Shown here: piece after piece, positions 25,866 to 35,204 of the stretch | How the letters are laid out: each line of letters opens with the position of its first letter | Numbering within the stretch: the first letter of the stretch is position 1 | NCBI GenBank assembly: GCA_965277595.1 | Contig: CBDIDH010000002.1 | Span: forward strand, 620,001 to 684,000 | Direction of reading: 5' to 3' | Length of the DNA stretch: 64,000 nucleotides | From: CBDIDH01 sp965277595 | GTDB lineage: Bacteria; Planctomycetota; Planctomycetia; Isosphaerales; Isosphaeraceae | The notes under the pieces: generated by a model | The model's input: only the letters and a program-made list of their open reading frames with translations | The model's database searches: none | Told to the model about the DNA's origin: nothing | Made by a program: the position numbers and the translations under genes

Positions 25866-27281
25866 GTGCCCTTCGCCCGCCTCCCCTGGATCTCGAACCC
25901 CCTGCCGATTGACCCCGCGCGCCTCGCGTCTCGGATCGGTCTCTGGAACCTCCCCGCGCTTCTGGAAAGCGGCCCCGGCTTCGACGATGCCGGTCGCTGG
26001 AGTTTCCTCGCCGCCGAGCCTCGACTCGTCTTCGAGGCGACCGGCCCCGACTGGCGGATTCACGATGATTCCGGGCGCAAAGAATCCGGGACGGGCCGCG
26101 TTCTTGACGTACTTGCCCGCCTGATCGCCCGGTTTCGCCTCGCCGATCCCGCCGAGATCCCCGATCCCGACCTGCCCCCGTTTCTCGGCGGCCTGATCGG
26201 CTATATCGGCTACGACCTCGCCCCCGAACTGGAACGACTCCCTCGCAAGGCCCCGCGCGACTCTCAACTGGCCGATGTCCGCTTCGCCCTTTACGATACG
26301 GCCGTCGCCGTCGACCATTTTACCGGCCGGGTCGTCATCATCGCCGACGACCTGCTTGACGAGGGCGAAAACGCGGTCAGCCGACGAGTTCAATCCTGGC
26401 AAGATCGACTTGGCGAGGCAGCGCCCGACCTACTTTTCCCGCCTTTTGAGTTCGCCCCGATCGAATCCAACTTCACGAAGGCCGAATATCTCAAGGCCGT
26501 TCGCCAATCGCTGGAATTCATCGCCGCCGGAGACATCTTTCAGGTCAACCTCGCGCAGCGGTTCTCGGCCCTCGGCTCCTTTGACCCGCTCGATCTTTAT
26601 TTACGCCTGAAATCAGGAAGCCCCGCGCCGTTCTCGGCGTTTCTCCGCTGGGATGATCAGGCCGTCATCAGCGCCAGTCCCGAATGGTTTTACCAGACGC
26701 GCGGCGACAGAATCGTGACCCGACCAATCAAGGGGACCCGACCGCGCGGCACCGATCCCGGAACCGACGCCGCACTCATCGCCGAGCTTGCCGAAAGTCC
26801 CAAGGATCGGGCCGAGTTGACCATGATCGTCGACCTTGAACGCAACGACCTTGGGCGGATCGCCCGATACAGGTCTGTCCGGGTCGTTGACCCGCTCAAG
26901 GTGGAAAGCTTCTCGCAGGTGCATCACCTCGTGGCGACGGTCGAGGCCCGCATTCGGCCGGGAGCGGGACCGATCGACATCGTGCGAGCCCTCTTTCCCG
27001 GCGGATCGATCACCGGTGCTCCAAAAATCCGGGCGATGGAGATCATTGACGCCCTGGAACCCACGCGGAGAAACCTTTATACCGGGGCCATCGGCTATTT
27101 CAGCCGGGGCGGATCGGCCGGGTTCAACATCGCGATTCGAACGATCCTCGCGAACGGAGACCGAGTATCCTATCAGGTCGGCGGCGGGATCGTGGCCGAT
27201 TCCGATCCCGAAACCGAGTATCATGAGACCCTGCACAAGGGCCGAGGCATCCGCGAGGTTCTTGAGGGCCTGACCCGATGA
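25866..27281 (+). CDS. pabB: Aminodeoxychorismate synthase component I
   Basis: Converts chorismate plus ammonia to 4-amino-4-deoxychorismate for folate synthesis. The chorismate-binding domain carries PIKGTRPRG near residue 287; the Lys in PIKGT marks PabB, whereas anthranilate synthase has PIAGT. Also GDIFQVNLAQRFSA near 223, DLERNDLGRIAR near 323 and GSITGAPKIRAMEII near 379. I chose the GTG at 25866, five bases after GAGGA; an ATG at 25788 lacks a clear site. About 471 residues. Its last four bases overlap pabC. Confidence 0.95.
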   Translation: MPFARLPWISNPLPIDPARLASRIGLWNLPALLESGPGFDDAGRWSFLAAEPRLVFEATGPDWRIHDDSGRKESGTGRVLDVLARLIARFRLADPAEIPDPDLPPFLGGLIGYIGYDLAPELERLPRKAPRDSQLADVRFALYDTAVAVDHFTGRVVIIADDLLDEGENAVSRRVQSWQDRLGEAAPDLLFPPFEFAPIESNFTKAEYLKAVRQSLEFIAAGDIFQVNLAQRFSALGSFDPLDLYLRLKSGSPAPFSAFLRWDDQAVISASPEWFYQTRGDRIVTRPIKGTRPRGTDPGTDAALIAELAESPKDRAELTMIVDLERNDLGRIARYRSVRVVDPLKVESFSQVHHLVATVEARIRPGAGPIDIVRALFPGGSITGAPKIRAMEIIDALEPTRRNLYTGAIGYFSRGGSAGFNIAIRTILANGDRVSYQVGGGIVADSDPETEYHETLHKGRGIREVLEGLTR

Positions 27282-28099
27282 TCTGGGTCGCAGGCGCCGT
27301 GGTTCCTGACGACGCCCTGACCATTCCGGTGACCGACCGCGCGTTTGAACACGGTCTCGGCCTCTTTGAAACCCTCCGCACCTGGCAGCGTCAGGCCCCT
27401 TTGCTCGACCGCCATCTCGACCGCCTGAAACGCTCGGCCCTCGATCTCGGACTTGTCCTTCCCACGCAACTACCCGATGCTCAGGCCGTAAACGACCTAC
27501 TAGAGGCCGAGCAGGATGTCGGCGATCGGGTGCTTCGGATCACGGTTTCCGGCGGCATCGGAGAGAGTTTGGCCGCGACGCTCTGGATAAAGACCGCGGC
27601 GCTTCCCGTTACGAGGCAAAGTCCCGGCGCGCGGGTTGGCCTGGGCGGCTGGTCCGTCCTCCGCGATGACGCACTGGCTCGGTACAAGTCCCTCAATTAC
27701 TGGTCGCGTCGCCGTGCCTTTGAACGGGCCGCGCAACTCGACTTTAACGAAACCCTGAGCCACAGCCCCGACGGTGTTCTCTGGGAAGGGAGCCGGACCA
27801 ACCTCTTCGTCGTCTCGGGCGAGACCCTCATCACTCCCTCGACCGCCGGCCCGATCGTTCCCGGCGTGATGCGGGCACTGGTGATCGCTCTCGCCAAAAC
27901 GCGACGAATGACCGTCATGGAGACCGACGCCTTGACCCTTGAAACGCTTGCCAGGGCCGATGAGGTCTTTTTGACAAACTCGGTTCGCGGGATCATTCCC
28001 GTCTCTCACGTTGAGGATTTAACCTGGGTCGCGCCCGGTGTCTGGACCCGGTGCCTCCAGACCCTCGTGACCGAATGGATCTACCAGGAAACGTCATGA
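27278..28099 (+). CDS. pabC: Aminodeoxychorismate lyase, class IV aminotransferase
   Basis: A PLP enzyme releasing pyruvate and p-aminobenzoate from aminodeoxychorismate. The 273-residue protein has VTDRAFEHGLGLFETLR near 18-34, the PLP lysine in YKSLNYWSRR near 136-145, EGSRTNLFVV near 171, and TNSVRGIIPV near 231-240. Class IV folds also include branched-chain and D-amino-acid aminotransferases; the four-base overlap with pabB decides for PabC. It overlaps the Nif3 gene by four bases as well. Confidence 0.92.
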   Translation: MIWVAGAVVPDDALTIPVTDRAFEHGLGLFETLRTWQRQAPLLDRHLDRLKRSALDLGLVLPTQLPDAQAVNDLLEAEQDVGDRVLRITVSGGIGESLAATLWIKTAALPVTRQSPGARVGLGGWSVLRDDALARYKSLNYWSRRRAFERAAQLDFNETLSHSPDGVLWEGSRTNLFVVSGETLITPSTAGPIVPGVMRALVIALAKTRRMTVMETDALTLETLARADEVFLTNSVRGIIPVSHVEDLTWVAPGVWTRCLQTLVTEWIYQETS

Positions 28100-29205
28100 C
28101 AACCACCGTCCGCGACCTCGCCTCCTGGCTGGAATCGTTTGCTCCGTCGCACCTCGCGGAGTCCTGGGATAATGTCGGCCTTCTCTGGGGCGATCCAAAA
28201 GCCCGGGTCGAACGCATCATGACCTGCCTGACGGTCACGCCTTCCGTGGCCTCGGAAGCCATTGAGGATCGGGCAGAGCTCATTGTCAGTCATCACCCGA
28301 TCCTCTTCCGACCCATAAAACGCCTTGTCGCCGACGATCCCATGAACGGGATGCTCTGGGATCTGGCACGCGCGGGGGTTTCCATTCTGAGTCCGCACAC
28401 GGCGTTCGATAATACCGTGGGAGGCATCAACGACGGCCTAGCCTTACGTCTTGGGTTAAAGGACACAGGTCCGCTCCGAGACCTATCCGCTCCTGTTACG
28501 TTCAAGGTCATTGTCTTTACGCAAAAAAGGGATCGCGAGAGGGTGCTCAACGCGATCTTCGCGGCGGGCGCGGGTGAGATCGGAGCGTATAAGGAGTGCT
28601 CGTTCGCAACATCGGGAGTCGGGACATTCCTTGGCGGCGAGGAGTCAAATCCGAGTGTCGGCCAGAAGGGGCGTCGTGAGTCGGTTCGGGAACAGAGGAT
28701 TGAGGTCGTCTGTCCGGGCGGTCGACTCTCGGCGGTTCTCGACGCGGTTCGCCGGGCTAATTCGTATGAAACTCCGGCAATCGATGTCTATCCGCTCCAT
28801 TCTGAACCGGCGGGACCAGGATCGGGCCGACTCGGAACCTTGGCCGAGGCGGAGACTCTGGAGAAGTTCGCGCGGCGTGTTGGTGAGGTTTTGAAAACGC
28901 CTGGAGTTCAGTTTGTCGGAGAATCGACGCGCAGGGTCGAACGCGTCGCGATCGTCTGCGGCGCAGGGGACGACTTTCTTGGCGATGCCGCGAGGGCCCG
29001 GGCCGACGTGCTGCTGACGGGCGAGGCTCGGTTTCACCGTGGGCTGGAAGCGGAAGAATTGGGAATCGGCCTGGTCGTGGCCGGTCACCACGCGACCGAG
29101 CGTCCCGGTGTCGAGGATCTGGCCAATCGAATCGCGGCGGATTTTCCCGAGATCAGGGTCTGGGCAAGTCGTCGGGAACGTGACCCCTTCCGCGAGATCG
29201 ATTAA
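28096..29205 (+). CDS. Nif3-like dinuclear metal-centre protein (YqfO type)
   Basis: 369 residues from the ATG at 28096, with AGGAA five bases upstream. Nif3/GTP cyclohydrolase I type 2 family core: LAESWDNVGLLWGDP near 21, metal ligands in SHHPILFRP near 67 and HTAFDN near 101, and C-terminal GEARFHRGLEAEELGIGLVVAGHHATE with the last His ligands. Between lies a YqfO-like inserted domain (about 135-245, FKVIVFTQKRDRERVLNAIF) resembling PII/CutA. Biochemical role unsettled. Third gene of the pabB-pabC operon, overlapping pabC by four bases; a link to folate or pterin metabolism is only inferred. Confidence 0.92.
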   Translation: MTTTVRDLASWLESFAPSHLAESWDNVGLLWGDPKARVERIMTCLTVTPSVASEAIEDRAELIVSHHPILFRPIKRLVADDPMNGMLWDLARAGVSILSPHTAFDNTVGGINDGLALRLGLKDTGPLRDLSAPVTFKVIVFTQKRDRERVLNAIFAAGAGEIGAYKECSFATSGVGTFLGGEESNPSVGQKGRRESVREQRIEVVCPGGRLSAVLDAVRRANSYETPAIDVYPLHSEPAGPGSGRLGTLAEAETLEKFARRVGEVLKTPGVQFVGESTRRVERVAIVCGAGDDFLGDAARARADVLLTGEARFHRGLEAEELGIGLVVAGHHATERPGVEDLANRIAADFPEIRVWASRRERDPFREID

Positions 29206-29235
29206 GCGAACCTGGGCCGCCCCTTGTTTGTCCCA

Positions 29236-29270
29236 AAAGGAAAAAGAAACCCCCGGGAGGTCCGGGGGTT
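29236..29270 (-). terminator. Intrinsic terminator of the small minus-strand gene
   Basis: AACCCCCGG (29248-29256), loop, CCGGGGGTT (29262-29270): nine pairs. On the minus strand the stem is followed by TTTCTTTTTCC, so it terminates the gene at 29350-29652. It also lies just past the Nif3 stop but has no T tract on plus. Confidence 0.75.
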
Positions 29271-29349
29271 GAAAAGGAGATCGTCAGTCCGATCGACCGT
29301 CGATGCGAACCGGGAGGCGAGTCGAACCGGGCCAGAAGGCCCAGCCGGC

Positions 29350-29652
29350 TCAGGAGGTCGCGACGGCGGTCTCGGCCGAGTCGCCCGAACCGTTCTTGCC
29401 GCGAGTCGTCGGCACGGCCAGATAGGTCTGGTGTTCCCAGGTTCCGGCCCAGGCCTGACCGGCCCAGCGTTGAAGCGAGATGGCGCGAACCGTCGGCCGG
29501 TCCTCGTCACGGATCACTTCGCCCCAGGCACCGGCATACGCGGCGCGAACCTGTGAGGAACTCTCACCGACACAAAGCAGACGCTCGCCGCCCGGGGCCA
29601 GGCAGGCCACGGCTCGCCAATCCTGAGCGCCCGTTGATTCCGACATGCTCAT
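29350..29652 (-). CDS. Small hypothetical protein
   Basis: 100 residues. A beta-rich middle (RAVACLAPGGERLLCVGESSSQVRAAY, TVRAISLQRW, WEHQTYLAVP) suggests a small folded domain; the tail is Ser/Ala/Thr-rich. No family recognised. Support comes from its clear downstream terminator and codon use like its neighbours. ATG codons at residues 1 and 3 are both possible starts. Confidence 0.65.
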   Translation of the reverse strand: MSMSESTGAQDWRAVACLAPGGERLLCVGESSSQVRAAYAGAWGEVIRDEDRPTVRAISLQRWAGQAWAGTWEHQTYLAVPTTRGKNGSGDSAETAVATS

Positions 29653-30100
29653 CGTTCAATAATCCCCCGCCCGGGGTCGTTGGTTTGCATCCCACGTCGC
29701 GAGCGACCCAGCACGCAAACGTGACGCCGGGACTCGTGCATTGAGTCAAAGTCACGCTTCGAAGAGGTCTAGGATCGGCAGATTCCGCGGCCTGGCTCGG
29801 TTTCGCGATTTTTTTCTAAACCACCGAGACCAACCTACGACCCCGCGGAGAGCGCGGCAACTCTCACAAATACGACCAGTCCGGAAACCTGCCGGCCGGC
29901 CGAGCGTTTCCAAAAGGATTGAGTCACCGGGGGGGACGATCTTAGAGTGAAGCCAGGTCGTATCCGAAGGGCGCAAAGCCCACCGTTCACCAATCCTTCA
30001 ATCTTCACAAACGAATTGTAACGGCCAGAGGTCCCTCGGGCGAATGAATTCCGGGAAAAACCCCCAAAAAACCCTGTACCATCGTTTTCGAGGGCGTGCG
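29653..30100. other. Intergenic region with no gene seen
   Basis: 448 bases between the small hypothetical gene and the stop of the MDR reductase, both on minus. It is lower in GC than the flanks, especially 29940-30080. It should contain the promoter of the small gene. No RNA gene, repeat or convincing promoter recognised. Confidence 0.5.
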
Positions 30101-31096
30101 TTAGTGGCTTCCCATTGTCAGAAAAACCTTGCCGGATTTGCCGATTGCTTCCGCCTGTCGAACTGCCCCGGCCACGTCGTCGAGGGGGAATTTGCCGCCG
30201 ACCTCAGTGGCGAGAACCCCAGTCCGGATCTGCTGCGCGATTTCGCGGAAGAGCATGAGTGACGCGGGGATACTTCGTTCGCGCATCCAGTGACCAAGCC
30301 AGAATCCCTCGACGACGCGCTTGCCCGCGATCATCAATCTGGGGTCGATCTCCAAGGGTTCACCAGAGAGCGTTCCATAGACGAGCATCCGGGCATCTTC
30401 GGCGAGAGACTGAAAAATCTGCGTCCCCGTCTTGCCACCGACCGGGTCGATCGCGTAGCGGACCCCAGAACCCCCCGTGACCTTGCGAACCTGCTCGTCA
30501 ATCGGCCCATCCGACGACGAGATCACGACGTCACCGCCGAGCGCTTTCAATTCGCTGATGGCGTCGGCTCGTCGCACCACGTTGATCGTTCGAATTCCAT
30601 CGTTCTTGCAAAGGCGAATGATCATCTTGCCGAGCGCCGAGCCCGCCGCGGATTGCAAAAGCCATTCTCCCTTCGGCACTTGCAAGACGTGGCGGACCAT
30701 CGCCAGCACCGTCGCCGGATTCACGAAAAACGAGGCGACCTGATCGTCCGCGATGTCGGAAGCGACCGGCCGGGCCTGCTTGGCCGGTATCACGGCATAT
30801 TCCGCCCAGTTGCCGCCGGCCGAATTGATCACGGTGACCCGTTTCCCCTTCACCAGCTTTCCAAGAATGCCCGGTCCAGCCTTATCGACCACCCCGACGC
30901 CTTCAAAGCCCGGGGTCGACGGAAGCTTCGGCAAGACGCCGTAGCGTCCTCGAACCACAAGGAGATCGGACGGATTGACCGGACTGGCAATCATCCGAAC
31001 CCGGACCTGCCCCGGCCCTGGCTCCGGGGTTGGAACCTCCGCGATTCGCAAGACCTCGGCGGGTTCACCAAACTGGTCAAAGACAATGGCCTTCAT
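30101..31096 (-). CDS. MDR-family zinc-independent reductase (quinone/enoyl-thioester type)
   Basis: 331 residues of the medium-chain dehydrogenase/reductase superfamily. It opens MKAIVFDQFGEPAEVLRIAEVPTP, has SPVNPSDLLVVRGRYG near 38-53, GFEGVGVV near 63, and a cofactor-binding stretch QSAAGSALGKMIIRLCK near 149-165. The Cys/His ligands of zinc alcohol dehydrogenases are absent, and the NPSDLL/AGSALG pattern matches the ETR/MECR branch (NADPH-dependent 2-enoyl thioester reductases) or quinone reductases. Substrate uncertain. Divergent from the rhodanese gene. Confidence 0.87.
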   Translation of the reverse strand: MKAIVFDQFGEPAEVLRIAEVPTPEPGPGQVRVRMIASPVNPSDLLVVRGRYGVLPKLPSTPGFEGVGVVDKAGPGILGKLVKGKRVTVINSAGGNWAEYAVIPAKQARPVASDIADDQVASFFVNPATVLAMVRHVLQVPKGEWLLQSAAGSALGKMIIRLCKNDGIRTINVVRRADAISELKALGGDVVISSSDGPIDEQVRKVTGGSGVRYAIDPVGGKTGTQIFQSLAEDARMLVYGTLSGEPLEIDPRLMIAGKRVVEGFWLGHWMRERSIPASLMLFREIAQQIRTGVLATEVGGKFPLDDVAGAVRQAEAIGKSGKVFLTMGSH

Positions 31097-31360
31097 GATC
31101 GGGTCGTCTCCTCAAGCCGAGGCGTATTTCGGGAACAGGATGCGGAATCGAAGATTTCCATTTCGTTAAGTGAAATCAGGGGTGGCACTTCTGACAATTT
31201 TTTCCAAAACTCCCGGGCCAATTGTGGGCGGTCCTCCAGATTGTGGTTGCAAGGCAAGAGGCTCGCGACGGGATATCATTGTCCATTATCATGAGCAAGG
31301 AGCGTTCGAGGCCGAGCATTCGAGGGTCGAAACCACGCGGGATTCTGGAGGAGATTGATC

Positions 31361-32242
31361 ATGAAAATGGACGATGGTGATGGTTTCGGCCCTGTTGTGA
31401 CCACCGATTGGCTGGAGGCGCATCTCGATGACCCCTCGGTGAGGGTTGTTGACATTCGCGGTTCGGTATCGACCCGGCCTGTTGAGCCGGGCGTCGAGGA
31501 GGCAACCTATCGGGGCGCTCTCGAAGAATACCGCGCGGGGCACATTCCGGGAGCGGTTTATCTCGATTGGACCCGCGACATTGTCGACCCGGACGATCCC
31601 GTTCCCGCCCAAATCGCTTTGCCCGAACGGTTTGCGGAGATGATGTCCACGCGGGGGATTGGTGAGGGAACCCGGGTCGTCGCCGTCGATCACATGGGGG
31701 GCCAGTTTGCCACAAGGCTCTGGTGGGCCTTGACCTATTACGGTCACGACCGCGTCGGCGTGCTCGATGGCGGCTGGAATCGCTGGGTTGAAGAAGAGAG
31801 GGCCGTGGAGACCAGCGAGGTCAGCCCTCCCCGGGCAAACTTCGTCCCGAAGGTCCGACCTGAGTTGAAGGCGACGGGCGAGCAGGTGCTGAGCAGAATC
31901 GGCGAGACGGACTTGCAATTGATCGACGCGCGCGACGTCGGCCAGTTCAGCGGCCTAAAGCGTCGAGGAATGAGGGGCGGTCACATTCCGGGCGCCAGAA
32001 ACATTCCGCGCGAGACCTTCTTCGCCGACGGAGGCGGTTTTCTTCCGATCGACGAACTTCGAAATCGGGTCGAGGCCCTTGGCCTGCGCCCGGACAAGCC
32101 CACGCTCGCGTATTGCAACGGCGGTGTCGCCGCAACGGTTGTCCTGTTCAACCTTTACCGACTTGGGCACGATCGTCTCACGAATTATGACGGGTCGTGG
32201 AACGAGTGGGGCGAACGCCCAGAATTGCCGATCGAGGTCTAA
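31361..32242 (+). CDS. Sulfurtransferase with two rhodanese domains
   Basis: Thiosulfate or 3-mercaptopyruvate sulfurtransferase type, 293 residues. The N-terminal rhodanese domain (about 10-140) has Asp in its loop (VVAVDHMGGQFA), so it is inactive. The C-terminal domain carries the active-site loop YCNGGVAATV near residue 252 with the catalytic Cys, and RGGHIPGARNIP near 205. The CNGGVA loop is not the CGSGVT of classical mercaptopyruvate enzymes, so thiosulfate is the likelier donor. Start chosen at the ATG at 31361, seven bases after GGAGGAG; an in-frame TTG lies two codons upstream. Confidence 0.9.
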   Translation: MKMDDGDGFGPVVTTDWLEAHLDDPSVRVVDIRGSVSTRPVEPGVEEATYRGALEEYRAGHIPGAVYLDWTRDIVDPDDPVPAQIALPERFAEMMSTRGIGEGTRVVAVDHMGGQFATRLWWALTYYGHDRVGVLDGGWNRWVEEERAVETSEVSPPRANFVPKVRPELKATGEQVLSRIGETDLQLIDARDVGQFSGLKRRGMRGGHIPGARNIPRETFFADGGGFLPIDELRNRVEALGLRPDKPTLAYCNGGVAATVVLFNLYRLGHDRLTNYDGSWNEWGERPELPIEV

Positions 32243-32393
32243 TTTTTGGTCAGTACGATCAGGCCGAAGTTGCGCGTCGCGGATTAGTGACCTCTTGCGG
32301 AACGGCGAGGGGGTGGGGATAGTTCAAGCTTCCGCTCGGGCCAGGCACGACCCGCCGCGTCGGACGTTTGCGGGGTGGACGGAGAACAGGGAG

Positions 32394-33044
32394 ATGCGCT
32401 CGATGCCAGAGAAAGACCCGAAATCGAAGGTCGGTCCACAGCCGCCCCAGGGGGCGAGCCGCCGCGACTTCCTGAGAGGCTCTGGACTTGTCGCGGCCTC
32501 GGCCGTGCTGACCGGCCAGGCGACCGTCGCCCTCGATGAGGCCAAAGCCGCCGAGGCCGAGCCGAAACTGCTCTCCGGCGACGTCAAGATCACCTTGAAG
32601 GTCAACGGCGAGGATCGATCCTGCACGATCGAACCGCGCTGTACCTTGCTGGACACCCTGCGCGACCGCCTTGACGTGACCGGCCCGAAGCGGGTCTGCG
32701 ATCGCGCGAGCTGTGGCGCTTGCACCACAATCGTCGACGGTCAGGCGGTTTACGCCTGCACGACCCTGGCGATCGCCTGCCAGGGCAAGACGATCAAGAC
32801 CCTGGAAAGCTTTGACACGGGCGAGCAAGGCGTTCCTCACGCCTTCCACCAGAACGACGCCCTGATGTGCGGTTATTGCACTCCGGGTTTCGTCACCGCT
32901 TGCAAGGCGCTGCTTGATTCGAACCCGAACCCGAGCCCCGAGGAAATCCGCAAGGGGCTGGACGGGAACATTTGTCGGTGCGGAACTTACGTCGGGGTGA
33001 TCCATGCGGCCATGGCCGCGGCCAAAGCCATGAAAGGAGCCTGA
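32394..33044 (+). CDS. Molybdenum hydroxylase small [2Fe-2S] subunit with Tat signal
   Basis: Electron-transfer subunit of a xanthine-oxidase-family enzyme, like PaoA. The N-terminus has a twin-arginine signal, SRRDFLRGSGLVAASAVLT near 24-42, so the folded complex is exported. The plant-type ferredoxin domain has CDRASCGAC...YAC, and the second cluster domain has CGYC...CRCGTY. About 216 residues. ATGs at 32394 and 32403 are both near AGGGAG. First gene of a three-subunit operon with 3-base gaps. An upstream open frame to 32079 overlaps the rhodanese gene and is not part of it. Confidence 0.92.
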   Translation: MRSMPEKDPKSKVGPQPPQGASRRDFLRGSGLVAASAVLTGQATVALDEAKAAEAEPKLLSGDVKITLKVNGEDRSCTIEPRCTLLDTLRDRLDVTGPKRVCDRASCGACTTIVDGQAVYACTTLAIACQGKTIKTLESFDTGEQGVPHAFHQNDALMCGYCTPGFVTACKALLDSNPNPSPEEIRKGLDGNICRCGTYVGVIHAAMAAAKAMKGA

Positions 33045-33047
33045 GTC

Positions 33048-35201
33048 ATGGCCTCCTGGCCCACCAATCCCCGCCTCATCGGCACGCGTATTCCCCGGCT
33101 TGACGGCCTCGCCAAGGCCTCGGGCAAGGCCAAGTATCCGTCCGACGAGCGGCCCAAAGACCTGCTTTATGGCGTGATGCTCTATAGCCCGCACGCCCAT
33201 GCCCGGATCACGTCGATTGACGGTTCCGAGGCGGAAAAGATGCCCGGCGTCAAGGCCGTGCAACTGATCGCCAAGGCCGGCTCGGAGCTTCGTTACCAAG
33301 GGGACGACATCGCCGCCGTCGCCGCCGAGACCGAGGAGCAGGCCCGCGACGCGATCCGGGCCATCAAGGTCGAATACGAAATTCTGCCGCACGTCGTCAC
33401 GGAATCGCAGTCGATGGCCGAGGGGGCTCCCAAGGCGTCGGCCAAAGGGGGGTCAAACACGCGACAGGGTCGGGCGATCACCAAGGGGAATCCCGACGAG
33501 GCGATGGCCAAGGCCGACGCGACGATCGAGGCGACCTACTCGCTGCCGGTCATCACGCACGTCTGCCTTGAACCGCACGGAATGACCGTGACCTGGGACA
33601 ACGGCAAGATTGTCTCCTGGGCAAGCACGCAGGCGGTTCAGGCGACCGCCGGTAACCTCGCCGAGCGGTTCAACGTGCCCGTGACCGACGTCAAGGTCTT
33701 GACCGAGGTCATGGGCGGCGGCTTCGGCTCAAAATTCGGCGCGGAGCTCTGGGGACTGACCGCGGCCGAGATGTCGAAGAAGACGGGACGTCCCGTCAAG
33801 ATGTTCCTCGACCGCGCCCAGGAGCACCTCGCCGCCGGCAACCGCCCGAGCGCGACGGCCAGGGTGAAGCTTGGCGCCACCAAGGACGGCAAACTCGTCG
33901 CGATGGTTGCCGAGACGCACGGGACCGGCGGCTTCAGCGGCTCGCAGTTCCCCTTGCCTTACGTCTATGACGTTCCGGCGTCGCACAGAACGCATACCGA
34001 CGTCTTCGTCAATGCCGGAGGCGCCCGGGCGATGCGGGCACCCGGTCACCCGCAGGGGTGCGCCGTGATGGAAGCGGCGATGGACGACCTGGCCGACAAG
34101 CTCGGCGTCGACCCTCTCGAATTCCGCCTCAAGAACTTGCCCGAGAACGACTTCAAGACCCCCGTGTACAAGGCCGAGGTCGAGATCGGGGCCAAGGAGA
34201 TTGGCTGGGATCGCCGCAAGCCGCGCGGGCAGGGGGGCAAGGGACCGATCAAGCGCGGGTTCGGCATGGGCCTGCACACCTGGGGCGGCGGAGGCACCCG
34301 CGACAAGAAGGTTACCTGCATTATCAACCCCGACGGCTCGGTCGAGGTCCAGTCGGCGACGCAGGACATCGGCACCGGCGCCCGGACGATTCTGGCGATC
34401 ATCGCGGCCGAGGTTCTCGGCCTGAAGCCGACTGATGTGAAGTCCAACATCGGCAACTCGACCTTCGTTCCGGGTCAGGCGTCAGGCGGTTCGACAACCT
34501 CGCCGTCGATGAGCCCGCCCTGTCTGCTGGCGGTGACCCAGGCCCGCGACGCCCTCTTCGCCAAGGTCGCCCCGACCGTTGACGCCAAGGTTGACGACCT
34601 CTCGCTCAAGGACGGCCAGCTTCTCGTCAAGGGAGAGGTCAAGCTCTCCTGGAAAGACGCCTGCCGGAAGCTCGGGATGATGCCGATCTCCGAGGTCGGC
34701 ATGTACGGGCCGGACGACCCCTCGCCGCATCTCTCGGGTACAGGGGTCGGCGGCTGTCAGTTCGCCGAGGTGACCGTCGACACCGAGACGGGTGTTGTCC
34801 GGGTCGTCAAGATCGTCGGCGTCCAGGATACCGGACTGATCATCGACCGCCTGACCTGGGAAAGCCAGATGTACGGCGGGATCATCGGCGGCCTGAACTA
34901 CGGCCTCTTCGAGGAACGGATCATGGACCCGGTCACCGGGATCATGCTCAACCCCGATATGGAGATGTACAAGCTCGCCGGTGCCTCCGACATTCCCGAG
35001 ATCGTCGTCAAGGCATATGAGCCCGATGAGGTCAAGGCTCGGGGCGTGATCGGCGTCGGCGAACCGGCGACGATCTCCACGGCCGCGGCGATCGCCAATG
35101 CCGTGACCAATGCCATCGGCGTCCGCGTCAACGAATGGCCGATGTCTCCGCGAAACGTCCTCAACGCCCTGGCCTCGGCCTCCAAAGAAGGGAAGGCGTA
35201 A
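33048..35201 (+). CDS. Molybdenum hydroxylase large subunit (molybdopterin-binding)
   Basis: Catalytic subunit, 717 residues, binding molybdopterin and probably oxidising an aldehyde or N-heterocycle. Order: small N-terminal aldehyde-oxidase a/b hammerhead domain (about 10-115), then the molybdopterin domains with GGGFGSKFG near 223, GGARAMRAPGHPQG near 324, TQDIGTGARTILA near 441, and the terminal GVGEPATIS near 665 whose Glu is the expected catalytic base. AAGGAG eight bases upstream supports the ATG. Partner subunits flank it. Substrate cannot be told from sequence; PaoC-like aldehyde oxidation is the nearest analogy. Confidence 0.93.
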   Translation: MASWPTNPRLIGTRIPRLDGLAKASGKAKYPSDERPKDLLYGVMLYSPHAHARITSIDGSEAEKMPGVKAVQLIAKAGSELRYQGDDIAAVAAETEEQARDAIRAIKVEYEILPHVVTESQSMAEGAPKASAKGGSNTRQGRAITKGNPDEAMAKADATIEATYSLPVITHVCLEPHGMTVTWDNGKIVSWASTQAVQATAGNLAERFNVPVTDVKVLTEVMGGGFGSKFGAELWGLTAAEMSKKTGRPVKMFLDRAQEHLAAGNRPSATARVKLGATKDGKLVAMVAETHGTGGFSGSQFPLPYVYDVPASHRTHTDVFVNAGGARAMRAPGHPQGCAVMEAAMDDLADKLGVDPLEFRLKNLPENDFKTPVYKAEVEIGAKEIGWDRRKPRGQGGKGPIKRGFGMGLHTWGGGGTRDKKVTCIINPDGSVEVQSATQDIGTGARTILAIIAAEVLGLKPTDVKSNIGNSTFVPGQASGGSTTSPSMSPPCLLAVTQARDALFAKVAPTVDAKVDDLSLKDGQLLVKGEVKLSWKDACRKLGMMPISEVGMYGPDDPSPHLSGTGVGGCQFAEVTVDTETGVVRVVKIVGVQDTGLIIDRLTWESQMYGGIIGGLNYGLFEERIMDPVTGIMLNPDMEMYKLAGASDIPEIVVKAYEPDEVKARGVIGVGEPATISTAAAIANAVTNAIGVRVNEWPMSPRNVLNALASASKEGKA

Positions 35202-35204
35202 GCG

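Noticed and set aside
31180..31205. TGGCAC followed by a T-rich stretch, resembling a sigma-54 -24/-12 promoter before the rhodanese gene
   Set aside because: The GC doublet required ten bases after GG is not there (it reads AA), so it does not fit the consensus although rpoN is in the window.
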